From Streptomyces sp. F001 (lineage in GTDB: Bacteria > Actinomycetota > Actinomycetes > Streptomycetales > Streptomycetaceae): a stretch of 64,000 bases of DNA. Location of the stretch: assembly GCF_004187715.1 (NCBI RefSeq), contig NZ_QZWF01000002.1, forward strand, positions 1,116,001 to 1,180,000, read 5' to 3'. Position 1 is the first letter of the stretch. Every line of letters starts with the position of its first letter. The notes below the pieces were generated by a model. The model had not been told where the DNA came from. It searched no databases and saw only the letters and a program-made list of their open reading frames with translations. Made by a program: the position numbers and the translations under genes. This document shows positions 54,990 to 64,000 of this stretch, one piece after another.

Positions 54990-56174
54990 ATGGGGAAGGT
55001 CTCACACAACGCTGCTCCGAGTGCACTGGGTTATCAGCATCAGACATGGTGGGCGTTGCTTGAGCTGCTGCGCCTGGGGCACAGTCGGCCGGACGCGGCG
55101 ATCTCACTGGAGCTGTTCGACGACATCGCCTGGGAACACGGCGGCACAGCAACCGAGTTGCTGCAAATCAAGCATCACCAGAATGGCCAGCGCACCCTCA
55201 CTGATGCTTCCGTCGATGTCTGGTCCACTTTGAAGGTGTGGATGGACACGGCTGTTCCGGCCGACTCCGAGGGTCCCGAGCTGATGCTCGTTACCACCCA
55301 AGTGGCCCGGCCGGGGACGGCCATTGCTGCCTTGCGTCTCGAAACCCGCGACGACGACTTCGCGCTGAGCGGGCTTGAGATGGCTGCGCTGGAGAGAGCC
55401 TCGGGCCGCACCCAGGAGGCACGTGAGCAGTTCCTTGCGTTGGGGCCAGCCGACCAGCAGGCGTTCATCTCGCGGATCCAGGTCATCGACGGCTCACCCC
55501 ACATCGACGATGTGCCCGGGCTTGTGCGGGCGCAACTTCACTGGGCCTTGCCGACCGGGCACGAAGACGCCTTCTTGGCGATGGTTTGGCGGTGGTGGGA
55601 CGAGCAGGCCCTGGCCATGCTGCAGCGCCGCCAACACGGCGTAGATGCCAGCGCTGCCCACGTCGCTGTCGCCGGCATGCGGGACCAGTTCACCCGGGCG
55701 ATGCTCCCCACCACGATCGAACTGGATGAGATAGATGCCCACGCCGTTGCCGCAACCTACGACAATTGCCCCTTCGTGCAGCAGATGCACTGGGTGGCCT
55801 ACCCTCCACGCAACCTCCAGCGCGCGATCGTGGACTACTACCGCGCCCACACCCAGATCGTCCACTGGCTCGACCATGCCCTTCTTTCACCTGCTGAACT
55901 CACTCGGTTCGGAGAAGAACTGCTCGACGAGTGGGAGCGAGAGTTCGAGTGGATGGAGATGGAGATCGGTCCTGTCGCCGACGAAATCTCCAAGCAGCAA
56001 GCCGGTGCGAAACTCCTGCGACAGCTGATGCAGCAGGCGGGCCCCTTCCTCAGCAGGAGATATCACGACGCCTTCCTTGCCCGAGGGCAGCGGCATATCC
56101 TCGCCGACGAGGGGCGCATCGGTTGGCATGCCGACTTCCGTGCGAGACTCGAGCGTCTGCTGGTTCAGCCGTGA
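54990..56174 (+). CDS. ABC-three-component system, first component (nuclease-like N-terminus), copy 1
   Basis: ATG at 54990 after ACGGAGG with an eight-base spacer. Residues 15-60 (YQHQTWWALLELLRLGHSRP then ISLELFDDIAW and TELLQIKHH) give the Asp ... Gln-x-Lys core of a PD-(D/E)XK-like module. The rest is a long helical C-terminal domain (WRWWDEQALAMLQRRQHGVD, LQRAIVDYYRAHTQIVHWLD, DEWEREFEWMEMEIG), typical of the CTD protein in ABC-3C systems. The stop overlaps the next gene as GTGA. At 394 residues it is complete. The homologue at 63138-64000 shares the layout and motifs. Confidence 0.8.
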   Translation: MGKVSHNAAPSALGYQHQTWWALLELLRLGHSRPDAAISLELFDDIAWEHGGTATELLQIKHHQNGQRTLTDASVDVWSTLKVWMDTAVPADSEGPELMLVTTQVARPGTAIAALRLETRDDDFALSGLEMAALERASGRTQEAREQFLALGPADQQAFISRIQVIDGSPHIDDVPGLVRAQLHWALPTGHEDAFLAMVWRWWDEQALAMLQRRQHGVDASAAHVAVAGMRDQFTRAMLPTTIELDEIDAHAVAATYDNCPFVQQMHWVAYPPRNLQRAIVDYYRAHTQIVHWLDHALLSPAELTRFGEELLDEWEREFEWMEMEIGPVADEISKQQAGAKLLRQLMQQAGPFLSRRYHDAFLARGQRHILADEGRIGWHADFRARLERLLVQP

Positions 56175-56695
56175 CAACGACGCCACCGACAGGACAGAGT
56201 CACGCGCCTGCCATCGACACTGCCTTCGCGGAACGCCCGCCCATCGTCGCCGCCATGTACAACCCGGCCCTCATCGCCTGCCTCCTGTCCACCGCGGCGG
56301 ACGCTTACAAGAGACAGGTCTCATCCGGGATGCCGTTGGCGCTGTCCTTCATCGTTGCTCCCCTAGCCCTGCACCGTGGCACGAGAGATAGCCTCCCGAC
56401 AACCACGAGCATCCACCTCAGGACGTGGATGGAACGCAATCCCCTCGTGCGTGCCGGCTTTCCCGACCGTGCGCAGGCCCTCGTCGCCCCCATCCGGCAA
56501 GGCCTCAGGTTCGCGCTGCGCCACCAAATCCTTGAACTGCGGGCCGACACCCTTGTGCCGCAAAACAGGCTGCTGCCCAAGGTCCCGGAGCACCCGGAAC
56601 TGGACGACATCCTATGTATTGGTCGCCTGTTGGGACGCTGGTTGGCCAAGAACGACACCGCGACTGTGTTCGCGCTCATGGGCGTGGCACCCTGA
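56171..56695 (+). CDS. ABC-three-component system, middle component, copy 1
   Basis: GTG at 56171, overlapping the previous stop. The 174-residue product has MYNPALIACLLSTAADAYKR, then LALSFIVAPLALHRGTRDSL, then LLGRWLAKNDTATVFALMGV, which match the ABC-3C middle component type. It is probably an adaptor between the nuclease-like protein and the ATPase. The stop lies five bases before the ATPase start. Confidence 0.8.
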   Translation: MTTTPPTGQSHAPAIDTAFAERPPIVAAMYNPALIACLLSTAADAYKRQVSSGMPLALSFIVAPLALHRGTRDSLPTTTSIHLRTWMERNPLVRAGFPDRAQALVAPIRQGLRFALRHQILELRADTLVPQNRLLPKVPEHPELDDILCIGRLLGRWLAKNDTATVFALMGVAP

Positions 56696-56699
56696 CCCC

Positions 56700-58664
56700 G
56701 TGCAGCTCCTCGCCATCGCTCTCTACAGCACGGACGGCCGCCGCCGGGTCCTCGACTTCAAACCGGGCGCCCTCAACGTAATCACCGGTGAGTCCCAAAC
56801 TGGTAAAAGCGCCCTGCTCGACATCTTCGAGTACCTCACGGGACGCGACACGCTCCAACTGCCCGTGGGACCCATCATCGACTCAGTGTCCTGGTATGCG
56901 GCCCTGTTTCAACTGGACGGCACCCGCGCCTTCGTGGCGAGGCCAGCCCCCGAGCCCTCGAAGACCAGAAGCACCCGCGCCATGCTGATCTTCGGAACTC
57001 ACCTGAGCCTCCTCAACTTTGATCAACTTGCGGTGAACACGGACGGCAGGACGCTGCGCCGACAGCTCGGCCAGCACATCGGAATCACCGAGAACCGCCA
57101 TCAGTCGCCCACCGACCGAGCCGATCGGGCGATCGAAGCTCACCTCGGGCACGCGACGCTCCTGTGCCTGCAAGGGCAGTCAGACATCGCATCCAAAGAT
57201 CGGCTCTTCCACCGGCAAGGCGAACCGTATGTGGCAGAGGCGCTCAAGGCCACCCTGCCCTATTTCCTCGGCGCGGTGACCTACGACCAAGCACGCAAGC
57301 TCGCCCAGCTGGCCGCCGCCCGAGACCAACTGGCTGAGACGGAAAGCAACTACGCGCAGGCCCGCCAGGCAAATGACGCAGCCGGAACAACCCTCTCAGC
57401 TCTGTGGCATGAGGCGCACGTACTGGGCATGGTCCCGCCCCAGGCACCGCCCGATCGTACGGCCGTGTTCGAAGCACTCGCCACCGCAGTCGCGTCGGCG
57501 TCGGAACCTGAGCCAGACGACATCGGGCACGGGCAGCGCGTCGCAGAGCTCCAACGAGAGTGCAACCGGCTGCGCGATCGTCTGCGGGCCCTTGCTGCAG
57601 ACCGCCAAACCCTGCTCTCCGAAAGCGTGGCAGCCAGCGAGTTCACCGTGTCCGCTCGCATCCCCAGAGACCGGCTCGCCAGCCTGACACTGCTGGCCCC
57701 GCTCGAGGACAGCACGGCGGACCGGCCCCACAGAGACGAGTCCGCCTGCCCCCTGTGTGGCTCTACGCTGCCCGCACCCGACCCCACCGTTGCCGCCTTG
57801 AGGCACAGCTTGCACCGTCTGTCCGAACAGCTCGACGGAATGGAGGCAACACGCCCGGCCAGACACGCGGCACTCGAGGCCGTCGGCCAACGGGTTGCTC
57901 AGCTTCGCCGCCAACTCCTCGCCACAGAAGGGGCCCTGCAGGCACTGACAGCAGGCCAGGAAGCTTCAGCGAGCCTCTCTCAACAGGCTCAGGCTGACTT
58001 CGCTCGCGGCCGGATCCACGGCGTCCTGAGCACCTTGCACCACACGGCCGAGACCGAACTGGCGCGTCTGCGCCGCCTGCAGGAGACCGCCGCAACCAGG
58101 GTGCGAGCACTCGAGGAAGAACTGGATCCGGAAAAGGAACGGGAACGACTCAATGCCAGCCTTGTTCCCGTCGGACAGGACATCTCCCTGTGGGCTCATC
58201 AACTCCGGCTGGAACATCGGGGCGGAAGCACTCGACTGGACCTCGATGAGCTGACCCTCTTTGTCGGTACCTTCGCAGGTCCAATCCCCTTGTCCCGCAT
58301 CGGGAGCGGCGCGAACTGGGTCGGCTACCACGTTCTGACCCACTTGGCACTGCACCGGTACTTCGTCCGCCATAGCCGGCCCGTCCCGCGCATCCTCATC
58401 CTGGATCAGCCCACCCAGGCCTGGTATCAATCGGACGCGACGAGCGAGACCACCGACGACACCGACCGCGCAGCTACTGAACGACTCTTCCACCTGATCA
58501 ACGAGATCGTGTGCGACCTGGCGCCGGCTCTGCAGGTCATCGTCTGCGACCACATCAACCTGCCCGATCCGTGGTTTCAACAGGCCGTTGTCCAGAACTG
58601 GCGAGCTGGCGACAAACTCATCCCCGAAGACTGGGTGGACATCACTGACCAGCCAAGGACGTGA
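56700..58664 (+). CDS. DUF3732 RecF/SMC-like ATPase of the ABC-three-component system, copy 1
   Basis: GTG at 56700. Walker A ALNVITGESQTGKSALLDIF lies at about residue 30. A long coiled coil runs at about 190-500, interrupted by a zinc-hook-like CPLCGSTLPAPDP at about 350. The C-terminal half-site is SRIGSGANWVGYHVLTHLAL with Walker B RILILDQPTQAWYQSD at about 564. This is the DUF3732 layout: a Rad50-like ABC ATPase with a hook. It is 654 residues and intact. It probably senses DNA ends or structures and drives the nuclease-like partner. Confidence 0.87.
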   Translation: MQLLAIALYSTDGRRRVLDFKPGALNVITGESQTGKSALLDIFEYLTGRDTLQLPVGPIIDSVSWYAALFQLDGTRAFVARPAPEPSKTRSTRAMLIFGTHLSLLNFDQLAVNTDGRTLRRQLGQHIGITENRHQSPTDRADRAIEAHLGHATLLCLQGQSDIASKDRLFHRQGEPYVAEALKATLPYFLGAVTYDQARKLAQLAAARDQLAETESNYAQARQANDAAGTTLSALWHEAHVLGMVPPQAPPDRTAVFEALATAVASASEPEPDDIGHGQRVAELQRECNRLRDRLRALAADRQTLLSESVAASEFTVSARIPRDRLASLTLLAPLEDSTADRPHRDESACPLCGSTLPAPDPTVAALRHSLHRLSEQLDGMEATRPARHAALEAVGQRVAQLRRQLLATEGALQALTAGQEASASLSQQAQADFARGRIHGVLSTLHHTAETELARLRRLQETAATRVRALEEELDPEKERERLNASLVPVGQDISLWAHQLRLEHRGGSTRLDLDELTLFVGTFAGPIPLSRIGSGANWVGYHVLTHLALHRYFVRHSRPVPRILILDQPTQAWYQSDATSETTDDTDRAATERLFHLINEIVCDLAPALQVIVCDHINLPDPWFQQAVVQNWRAGDKLIPEDWVDITDQPRT

Positions 58665-58974
58665 TCCCGGCGCAGGCGTCGGAAACCGGACGATCTGCGA
58701 CGGAAGGGCCTTGAGCCGGCAATCGCCGAAGCGGTGGATCCAACGTCAGGGGGGAGTGGCCGCATCCGCTTGCGCGCATCGATCTGGAGTTCCAGGGCCT
58801 CAGACGATGCGGAGGCTGTTTGCTCACGCGGCACTGTCACTCGCGTCAGGATGATGGGCGACGGCGGTGGTCCGCGCGCCGCTGCGGCGTGATGGGCACG
58901 GCTGCTTCCTGCCTCAGAGCGGGCGAGGCGCGAAGTGAACTCCAGGACCTGCCCGCGCACTTAGAACCACCGTG
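58665..58974. other. Convergent intergenic region
   Basis: 310 bases between two converging stops. I see no gene and no clear T-tailed hairpin. Confidence 0.5.
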
Positions 58975-60621
58975 TCACGATGTGGAGAAGGCGCGGACGA
59001 CTCCGCGCCGGTCGGTGACATACAAAGCCTCGTTTGTCGTGGCTGGTTCTCCCTGGATTTCAGGATCCCAGGTGAGCTCGTCCGACCACAGACGTCTGCC
59101 CGTCTGGAGGTCGCAGGCCAGCACGCCGGCCCGGTGGCCGATGTACACCGCGCTACCGAGCACGAACGGCTGCCCCATGGCCAGGCCAGGCAGGCGCCTG
59201 AACCATCTGGGAGTGCCGGCCCTGGCGTCGAACCCGGCGAGGGCACGACCCATGTTCACCACGATGGTGCCGTCTGCCACCGCGGGTGAGGCGTTGAGGG
59301 GAGCGGTGGTGTCGATGCGCTGGTAGGCGCCATCGGAGCGGGATATTCGGTACAAGCCTCCTCGGCGGCCGGAGACGTACAGGCAGTTGCCGGAAACGAC
59401 GGCTGCCGACGGCACCGGCGCAGGCAGCGGAGATCTCCACAGAGGCCTGCCGGTGCTCAACTCGAGAGCTACCAGAACACTGCTGCTGTCATCGGGGCGC
59501 TCCACGACATACAGCACGTCATCGGTGAGCGTCCATGCCGGTGACAAGTCGACCTCGGCCCCGTGGCGCCACTTTTCCGTGCCGTCCCTGGTGCCCAGGG
59601 CCACCACTTCACGGGCACCCGCCCCTGCCACCTGGCTGTCGGGCGGCGTGCCGCGCAAGGTGACCACCGTGTCGGCAGCGACGAGGAGGGGGGCCACGAG
59701 CCGTTCACGACCTGGCGCAGAGGCCCAGCGAATGGTGCCGCTCCGGGTGTCCAGGGCGAAGATCCTGCCCTCCTCGTCAGGAATGTAGAGCGTCTTCGAA
59801 GCGCAGACGGCGAGGTCATCGCGCACCCGCAGGGGCTGTTCCCAGCGTGTGCGCCCGGACCCGAGCGTCAGGGCGCGCAGGCGGCCCGCTGCCGCGGAGA
59901 GGTAGACGGCGTCGTCACCCAACGGGCTGAGGCGGTCGAAGGCGGTCCTGCCCGACCAGGCCTCGGCGCCCGACCCAGCATCGAGGACACGGATGAGGTG
60001 GCGGTGGCGCACCACCACGTACCCGTCAGCGACCTGCGGCTGCCGGGTGTGGGGTGCTGCCGTGGCCTTCACCCACTGCAGCACCGGTGGATGCAACGCG
60101 GCTGCCTGCCGTCGTCGGCCGGATTGCGGTTGCGACGAAGGCGCTGGCGAACCGCCTTCTGCGAGGAGCTTCTCTGGGGTGTCGGTGAACTCCTCGATGT
60201 GTGTGACGAACGCGTCGATCGACGCGGCGCACAGCTCGTTCTCCCGGGGGATTGGCACCCAACGGGGGGCCGTGGCCGACGCGTTGAGGTACAGCGTGAG
60301 GTTGATCCAGAACATGCGCTGCTCGTCGACGTCGTAGACCACTCCGATCACAGGGACCTTGCTTGACCGCCAGTCCGTGAAGTGATGCCCGACATCGATC
60401 GCGTAGCCGCGTGCACGTTTGTACTTCTTGCCCGTCTTGACCTGCGCGGTGAAGGAGTAGCCCGTTCTCTTCCGCTGCCGGGTCAGCATCACGAAGCAGT
60501 CCTCGCCGTGATCAGTGCCGCCGGCGATCTCTTGCACCAAATGATCGTGTTCATCGAGGAACGACCTCAGCGCATTGACCCCAGCCCGCTCAATGCGCCG
60601 GTTCGGGGGGACGGTTGCCAT
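58975..60621 (-). CDS. DUF4365 nuclease-like domain fused to a PQQ-type beta-propeller
   Basis: ATG at 60621 with GAGGGAAG just upstream, 47 bases after the second DUF3732 gene, so probably the fourth gene of that operon. Residues 10-150 match DUF4365: ERAGVNALRSFLDEHDHLVQ, then DHGEDCFVML (Asp) and SFTAQVKTGKK (Gln-x-Lys), a PD-(D/E)XK-type core. After a Pro/Ser/Arg-rich linker, residues 190-548 form seven or so propeller blades with recurring G-x-x-x-W turns (LDAGSGAEAWSGRT, LDTRSGTIRWASA, LSTGRPLWRSPL, LQTGRRLWSDEL). No signal peptide is present, so it is cytoplasmic, unlike PQQ dehydrogenases. Confidence 0.8.
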   Translation of the reverse strand: MATVPPNRRIERAGVNALRSFLDEHDHLVQEIAGGTDHGEDCFVMLTRQRKRTGYSFTAQVKTGKKYKRARGYAIDVGHHFTDWRSSKVPVIGVVYDVDEQRMFWINLTLYLNASATAPRWVPIPRENELCAASIDAFVTHIEEFTDTPEKLLAEGGSPAPSSQPQSGRRRQAAALHPPVLQWVKATAAPHTRQPQVADGYVVVRHRHLIRVLDAGSGAEAWSGRTAFDRLSPLGDDAVYLSAAAGRLRALTLGSGRTRWEQPLRVRDDLAVCASKTLYIPDEEGRIFALDTRSGTIRWASAPGRERLVAPLLVAADTVVTLRGTPPDSQVAGAGAREVVALGTRDGTEKWRHGAEVDLSPAWTLTDDVLYVVERPDDSSSVLVALELSTGRPLWRSPLPAPVPSAAVVSGNCLYVSGRRGGLYRISRSDGAYQRIDTTAPLNASPAVADGTIVVNMGRALAGFDARAGTPRWFRRLPGLAMGQPFVLGSAVYIGHRAGVLACDLQTGRRLWSDELTWDPEIQGEPATTNEALYVTDRRGVVRAFSTS

Positions 60622-60668
60622 GTGCTTCCCTCGGTTATTGCCGGTATCGCGTCGGCCCGGGGCCGTGG

Positions 60669-62660
60669 CTATCTCGCGCTGCCGCCGTGCTGGTCGATCC
60701 AGTCCTGCGGGATGAGAGCGTCACCGTCACGCCAGTTGTAGCGCACGCGGTCCTGGAACCAGGGCTCGGGCAGGTTCGCGTGGTCACTGACGATGATCTG
60801 GAAGCCGCCCCCGAGCCCGTCGACCACATCCCGCATCAGCTCGAACAGGCGCAGGACAGCTTCCCGGTCGGCGTCCTGCGTAGGGACGTCCCGCATGCCC
60901 GACTGCTTGGCGACATCGGAGGGGTAGTAAGGCTGCGTGGGCTGGTCCAGCATGAGCAGACGCGGCACCGGCCGGCCGTGCACGGCGAAGTACTGGTGCA
61001 GGGCCAGGTGTGCCACCAGGTGGTAGCCCACCCAGTTCTTTCCGCTGCCGATCCGCATCAGCTCGGCCACGCCCTCGTCGGAGTCCGTCACCACGGTCAG
61101 CCGCTTGAGATCGAGGCGCACATGCCGGGTGCCGTGTTCCAGCTTGAGCCGGTCGGCCCACTGCGTCATGTCGCTGCTGATGTAGTTCAGGCTGTGGGAG
61201 AGACGGTCCTCGACCTCCTGCGGGTCCAGCTCCGCCTCCAGCCCGGCAACCACCTGCTCGGCGAGCGTGATCTGGGAGCGCAGTCTCGCCAGGTCGCCGC
61301 CCGGGCCGGCCTGGTCGAGCTGGGCCAGGTAGGTGTCGATGCGGCCCCGGGTGTAGGCCTGCTCCTCGGCCCTGCTCTGCAGCCCGCGGCGGGCGGTTTC
61401 CGCCTCCGAGAGGGCCGACAGGGCGCCCTCGACGCCCCGCAGTTGCTGGCGCAGCTGGTCCGTCTCCTGCTGCAGTTGGCGCAGCGCGCGTTCGCGGCCC
61501 GGGCGGGTGGTGCGCACCGCATCAAGCTGTCCGCGCAGGTCGTCCAGGGTGGCCAGCATGGCGTCGATCTGCGGGTCGGGCTCGCTCAGCTCGCTGCCGC
61601 AGGCCGGGCACGCCCGCGGGTCGTGTCCGACGCCGTCCAGCGGTGGGGCAGCCAACTGAACGGAGCCGAGCCGGGAGACGCCGCGACGCAGGGCCGATGT
61701 GAAACCGTTCTCGTGGCGCTCCTGGTCGGCCAGGAGCTGCCGCTGATCGGCGATGTCGCGCAGGTTGCGCCGCAGCCGGTCGCGTACCTGCTGCAGTTCC
61801 AGCTCCCGGCGCCGCTGCTCCTCATCCCGCATCGGGGTGGGCAGGCTTGCTGTGGTGGCCGCACGGCGCAGCGCCTCGATGGCGCCGGCGCGGTCGGCTA
61901 CGACCTCCACAGCGCCCGCTTCGGGCAGCAGCCCGCGTGTCTCTGCCTCCCGTAGGAGTGTCTGGAGGGTGACGTCCACGTCCTGGTTGAGTGCTTCGGC
62001 CGCCTTCAGCTCGCCCTGCAGCCGACGCAGCGCGCGGCGGGCGTTGGTCAACTGCTGCTGCATGGCGGCCTGGTCCTCGGCCACCGCACCGAGGAAGTAG
62101 GGGAGCGTGGTGCGCAGGGCGGTACGGATGCCGTCCTCGGCCTGCTGGTGAAATAGCCAGCGCCGGTGCGAGACCTCGTCCTGGTTTTGCAGGCACAGCA
62201 GCGCGGCGTGCCCCAGGTGCGCGGTCAGCGGCCCGCTGCTCGGCCCGCCCGTGCCTTCAACGGCCGTGTCCCCGATGCCGATCCGGCCACCGAGCTGTTC
62301 GCGCACCATGGTGGAGTCAGCATTGACCCGCAGCTGTTCGAAGTCCAGCGGCTCAAGGTCGGCGCCCAGCTCCAGCATCGCGTTGGTCACCGACTTGCGG
62401 CCGGGCGCAGGGGCTTTGCGGGCCACGAACGCCCGGGTGTCCGGCAGCTGGAACAGGGCCGCATACCAGGAAACGGTCCGGCTGATCGGCCCGATGGGCA
62501 GCGTCACCTCGTCACGGCCCATGCAGAAGTCCACGATGTCCAGCAGCGCGCTCTTGCCGGTCTGCGAGGTACCGGTGACGATGTTCAGCTCACCCAGACG
62601 AAAGTCCAGGACCCGCTTCTCGCCGCTCTTGCTGTAAAGGATGATCGACCGCAGCTGCAC
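60669..62660 (-). CDS. DUF3732 RecF/SMC-like ATPase of the ABC-three-component system, copy 2
   Basis: GTG at 62660, six bases after the middle-component stop; longer starts would run into that gene. It has Walker A LNIVTGTSQTGKSALLDIVD at about residue 28, a coiled coil with a hook-like CPACGSELSEPDP at about 350, and GSGKNWVGYHLVAHLALHQY with Walker B LLMLDQPTQPYYPSD at about 568. The same blocks appear in the same order as in the copy at 56700-58664, with clear divergence between blocks, so this is an old paralogue or independently acquired homologue rather than a recent duplication. It is 663 residues and intact. Confidence 0.87.
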   Translation of the reverse strand: MQLRSIILYSKSGEKRVLDFRLGELNIVTGTSQTGKSALLDIVDFCMGRDEVTLPIGPISRTVSWYAALFQLPDTRAFVARKAPAPGRKSVTNAMLELGADLEPLDFEQLRVNADSTMVREQLGGRIGIGDTAVEGTGGPSSGPLTAHLGHAALLCLQNQDEVSHRRWLFHQQAEDGIRTALRTTLPYFLGAVAEDQAAMQQQLTNARRALRRLQGELKAAEALNQDVDVTLQTLLREAETRGLLPEAGAVEVVADRAGAIEALRRAATTASLPTPMRDEEQRRRELELQQVRDRLRRNLRDIADQRQLLADQERHENGFTSALRRGVSRLGSVQLAAPPLDGVGHDPRACPACGSELSEPDPQIDAMLATLDDLRGQLDAVRTTRPGRERALRQLQQETDQLRQQLRGVEGALSALSEAETARRGLQSRAEEQAYTRGRIDTYLAQLDQAGPGGDLARLRSQITLAEQVVAGLEAELDPQEVEDRLSHSLNYISSDMTQWADRLKLEHGTRHVRLDLKRLTVVTDSDEGVAELMRIGSGKNWVGYHLVAHLALHQYFAVHGRPVPRLLMLDQPTQPYYPSDVAKQSGMRDVPTQDADREAVLRLFELMRDVVDGLGGGFQIIVSDHANLPEPWFQDRVRYNWRDGDALIPQDWIDQHGGSAR

Positions 62661-62665
62661 GCCGC

Positions 62666-63145
62666 TTAGGGTCTCACACCCAGCAACGCGAAGACCGTAG
62701 AAGGCCGTTCGGTGCGCGCGGTCCACCGGCCAACCAGCTGGGCCTTGCGCACCAGCTCTCCCAGCTCACCCTCCAGCCTGGACACACCGCGCACCGTGCC
62801 GCGCACCCGGCCCTCCTGCAGTTCCAGCAGCCCGTGCCGCAGCCCGAAGCGCAGCCCCTCCCGCACCGCCGGAGCCAGAGAGACCACACGCTGCGGCAGG
62901 CTGGCCACCAGCACCGGATTGCGCGCCACCCACGACGACAGATGCGTGGACACCGCCGCGGGCAGCGCCCGCCGGGTAGGCCCGTGCAACACCAGCGACG
63001 GGGTCAGCGTGACCAGCGGCCACACCATCAACTCGCCGCCGCTCTCGCGTTCGTAGGCGGCCGCCGACGCTGCCTGGACCGTGGCCAGCAAGGCAGGATT
63101 GAGGAACACCGCGGCCGCCCCGGACCGCTGCTGCCAGCTAGCCAC
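62666..63145 (-). CDS. ABC-three-component system, middle component, copy 2
   Basis: The GTG at 63145 overlaps the upstream stop by eight bases. FLNPALLATVQAASAAAYER, WPLVTLTPSLVLHGPTRRAL and LVGRWTARTERPSTVFALLG align block by block with the middle component at 56171-56695. It is 159 residues. Expected adaptor role as in copy 1. Confidence 0.78.
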   Translation of the reverse strand: MASWQQRSGAAAVFLNPALLATVQAASAAAYERESGGELMVWPLVTLTPSLVLHGPTRRALPAAVSTHLSSWVARNPVLVASLPQRVVSLAPAVREGLRFGLRHGLLELQEGRVRGTVRGVSRLEGELGELVRKAQLVGRWTARTERPSTVFALLGVRP

Positions 63146-64000
63146 GCGCAACCCTGGGCAGGTTCAGATTCTGCACGCGTTCCTCGAAGTCGGGATGCCA
63201 GCCGATACGGCCGCGGTCGGCCAGTTCGTGGTGCTTGCCCCGGGCGAAGAACGGCTCGTCGTAGCGCTCCCGAACCCGGTACTTGGTCTGGTCAAGAGCC
63301 CACCGCAAGAGCGTGGCTCCCGCCTTCTTGCGCTCCTGCTCCGTCGCGTCCTCGCCGAGGTCGTCGAGCATCCAGTCGAACTCGCGCCCCCACTCGTCTT
63401 TCAAGTTGTCCTCGAACCGTTCCAGTTCCTCGATCCCCACCAGATCGTCCTCGAGCCACAACACCGTCTGGGTGTAGGCCCGGTAGTAGTCCACCATCGC
63501 CTTGTCCAGCTGTCGAGCCGCCCCCACCCACCGCAACTGGTGCAGGAAACAGGCATCCGCCAGCTCGCTGCGCGCCTCGTCGGTGAACGCGTCGCGCTCC
63601 ACCAGAGTGGGCAGCCGGTCGGAGGTGTAGTCGTCCCTGATCCGGCTGATCTGATGCACCAGCCGGTCCACCGACACACTCGTCATCCGCTTCCGCAGCA
63701 TCGCCACCGTCTGCTCGTGCCACCAGGCCCACAACTGGCGCATGAAGGAGTCCTCATGCCCCTGGGGCAGCGTGGTGCGCAGCTTGCCGCGTACCGCGCG
63801 GTCGATGTCATCGATGGTGATTACGGAGTCGATGACGCGCATCCGGCTGACGAACACCGCCCGCTCCGCCATCGGCAGCTTCAAGAAGGCATCCCGCGTC
63901 GCGGCGGAATCCTTCGCCTTCGACTCGGCGGCTGCCGCATTGAGCAGGCGCAATGCCACATCCGCGCCCTCCCCGCCAAATCGCAGGGCAGCCATCGCCG
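63138..64000 (-). CDS. ABC-three-component system, first component, copy 2 (5' end beyond window)
   Basis: The frame is open to the right edge of the window. By comparison with the homologue at 54990-56174, about 130-150 N-terminal residues, including the nuclease-like core, lie outside. Shared blocks include VSRMRVIDSVITIDDID, HEDSFMRQLWAWWHEQTVAM, MVDYYRAYTQTVLWLEDDLV, DEWGREFDWMLDDLG and a GRIGWHPDFEERV end. The ATG at 63995 is internal and not the start. It is the first gene of the leftward operon that continues with the middle component, the ATPase and probably the DUF4365 gene. Confidence 0.8.
   Translation of the reverse strand, partial: AMAALRFGGEGADVALRLLNAAAAESKAKDSAATRDAFLKLPMAERAVFVSRMRVIDSVITIDDIDRAVRGKLRTTLPQGHEDSFMRQLWAWWHEQTVAMLRKRMTSVSVDRLVHQISRIRDDYTSDRLPTLVERDAFTDEARSELADACFLHQLRWVGAARQLDKAMVDYYRAYTQTVLWLEDDLVGIEELERFEDNLKDEWGREFDWMLDDLGEDATEQERKKAGATLLRWALDQTKYRVRERYDEPFFARGKHHELADRGRIGWHPDFEERVQNLNLPRVARG

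Noticed and set aside
1..64000. CRISPR arrays, tRNA or rRNA genes
   Set aside because: I saw no regularly spaced direct repeats, no cloverleaf with a recognisable T-loop and no rRNA-like stretch. Reading by eye cannot exclude a divergent tRNA.

Overview
The window is very GC-rich (about 70% by eye). It uses many GTG starts, has strong GC bias at third codon positions, and carries families typical of Streptomyces (DUF2637, DUF6415, DUF6527, DUF6615, and an Lsr2-type DNA-binding tail). It reads as an accessory or defence island of a Streptomyces chromosome arm, plasmid or integrative element. I see no housekeeping genes, rRNA, tRNA or CRISPR array.

Layout. 1-3.4 kb: debris of an integrative element, with a DUF6415 gene, a decayed methyltransferase of the ATP-grasp peptide-maturation type and a DUF2637 membrane protein. 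3.9-13.3 kb: a leftward Tn7-like operon (TnsA, TnsB, TnsC, TniQ) followed by a primase-helicase with an Lsr2-like tail. 13.3-14.0 kb: non-coding, with a probable transposon end and a structured repeat that recurs at 46.4 kb. 14.0-20.6 kb: an 1800-residue P-loop ATPase and a PD-(D/E)XK-like partner. 20.6-23.0 kb: an IS5 remnant, then a convergent DUF5131 / three-Cys-motif partner pair. 23.3-28.7 kb: a sigma-like protein, a protein of unknown function, an ImmA/IrrE metallopeptidase, then DUF3892, a ubiquitin-like protein, an E1-like enzyme and DUF6527. 28.8-30.4 kb: a PIN-like protein. 30.7-36.6 kb: a small membrane-protein/peptide pair divergent from an HTH-NACHT protein whose last codons are interrupted by an IS5-type element. 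36.8-46.1 kb: a SEC-C protein, a helicase-nuclease with an upstream partner, a GNAT-like protein and a DUF6615 protein. 46.2-47.8 kb: two truncated nuclease/ATPase genes joined at the structured repeat. 48-51.9 kb: a zinc-ribbon/Vsr-like protein and an orphan TniQ-helicase-associated protein. 51.9-54.4 kb: an NLR-like ATPase and a membrane protein that share RHIM-like motifs. 55.0-64.0 kb: two copies of an ABC-three-component system in opposite orientation, the second followed by a DUF4365-beta-propeller protein and cut by the window edge.

How the genes fit together. Almost every intact operon pairs an NTPase sensor or motor with a nuclease-like, peptidase-like or membrane partner, which is the usual architecture of phage-defence systems. 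The Tn7-like genes, the IS element, the IS remnant and the repeat are plausible vehicles for assembly of the island. Translational coupling (ATGA, GTGA or TGATG overlaps) defines the operons tnsABC-tniQ, ubl-E1-DUF6527, the NLR/membrane pair and both ABC-3C loci.

Caveat. About ten genes are each broken by an apparent single-base indel, often in a C or G run. This may be real decay, but it also fits residual sequencing error, so the frameshifted genes are described as they would read when repaired, with the break positions given. All family names are from memory of motifs and have not been searched.
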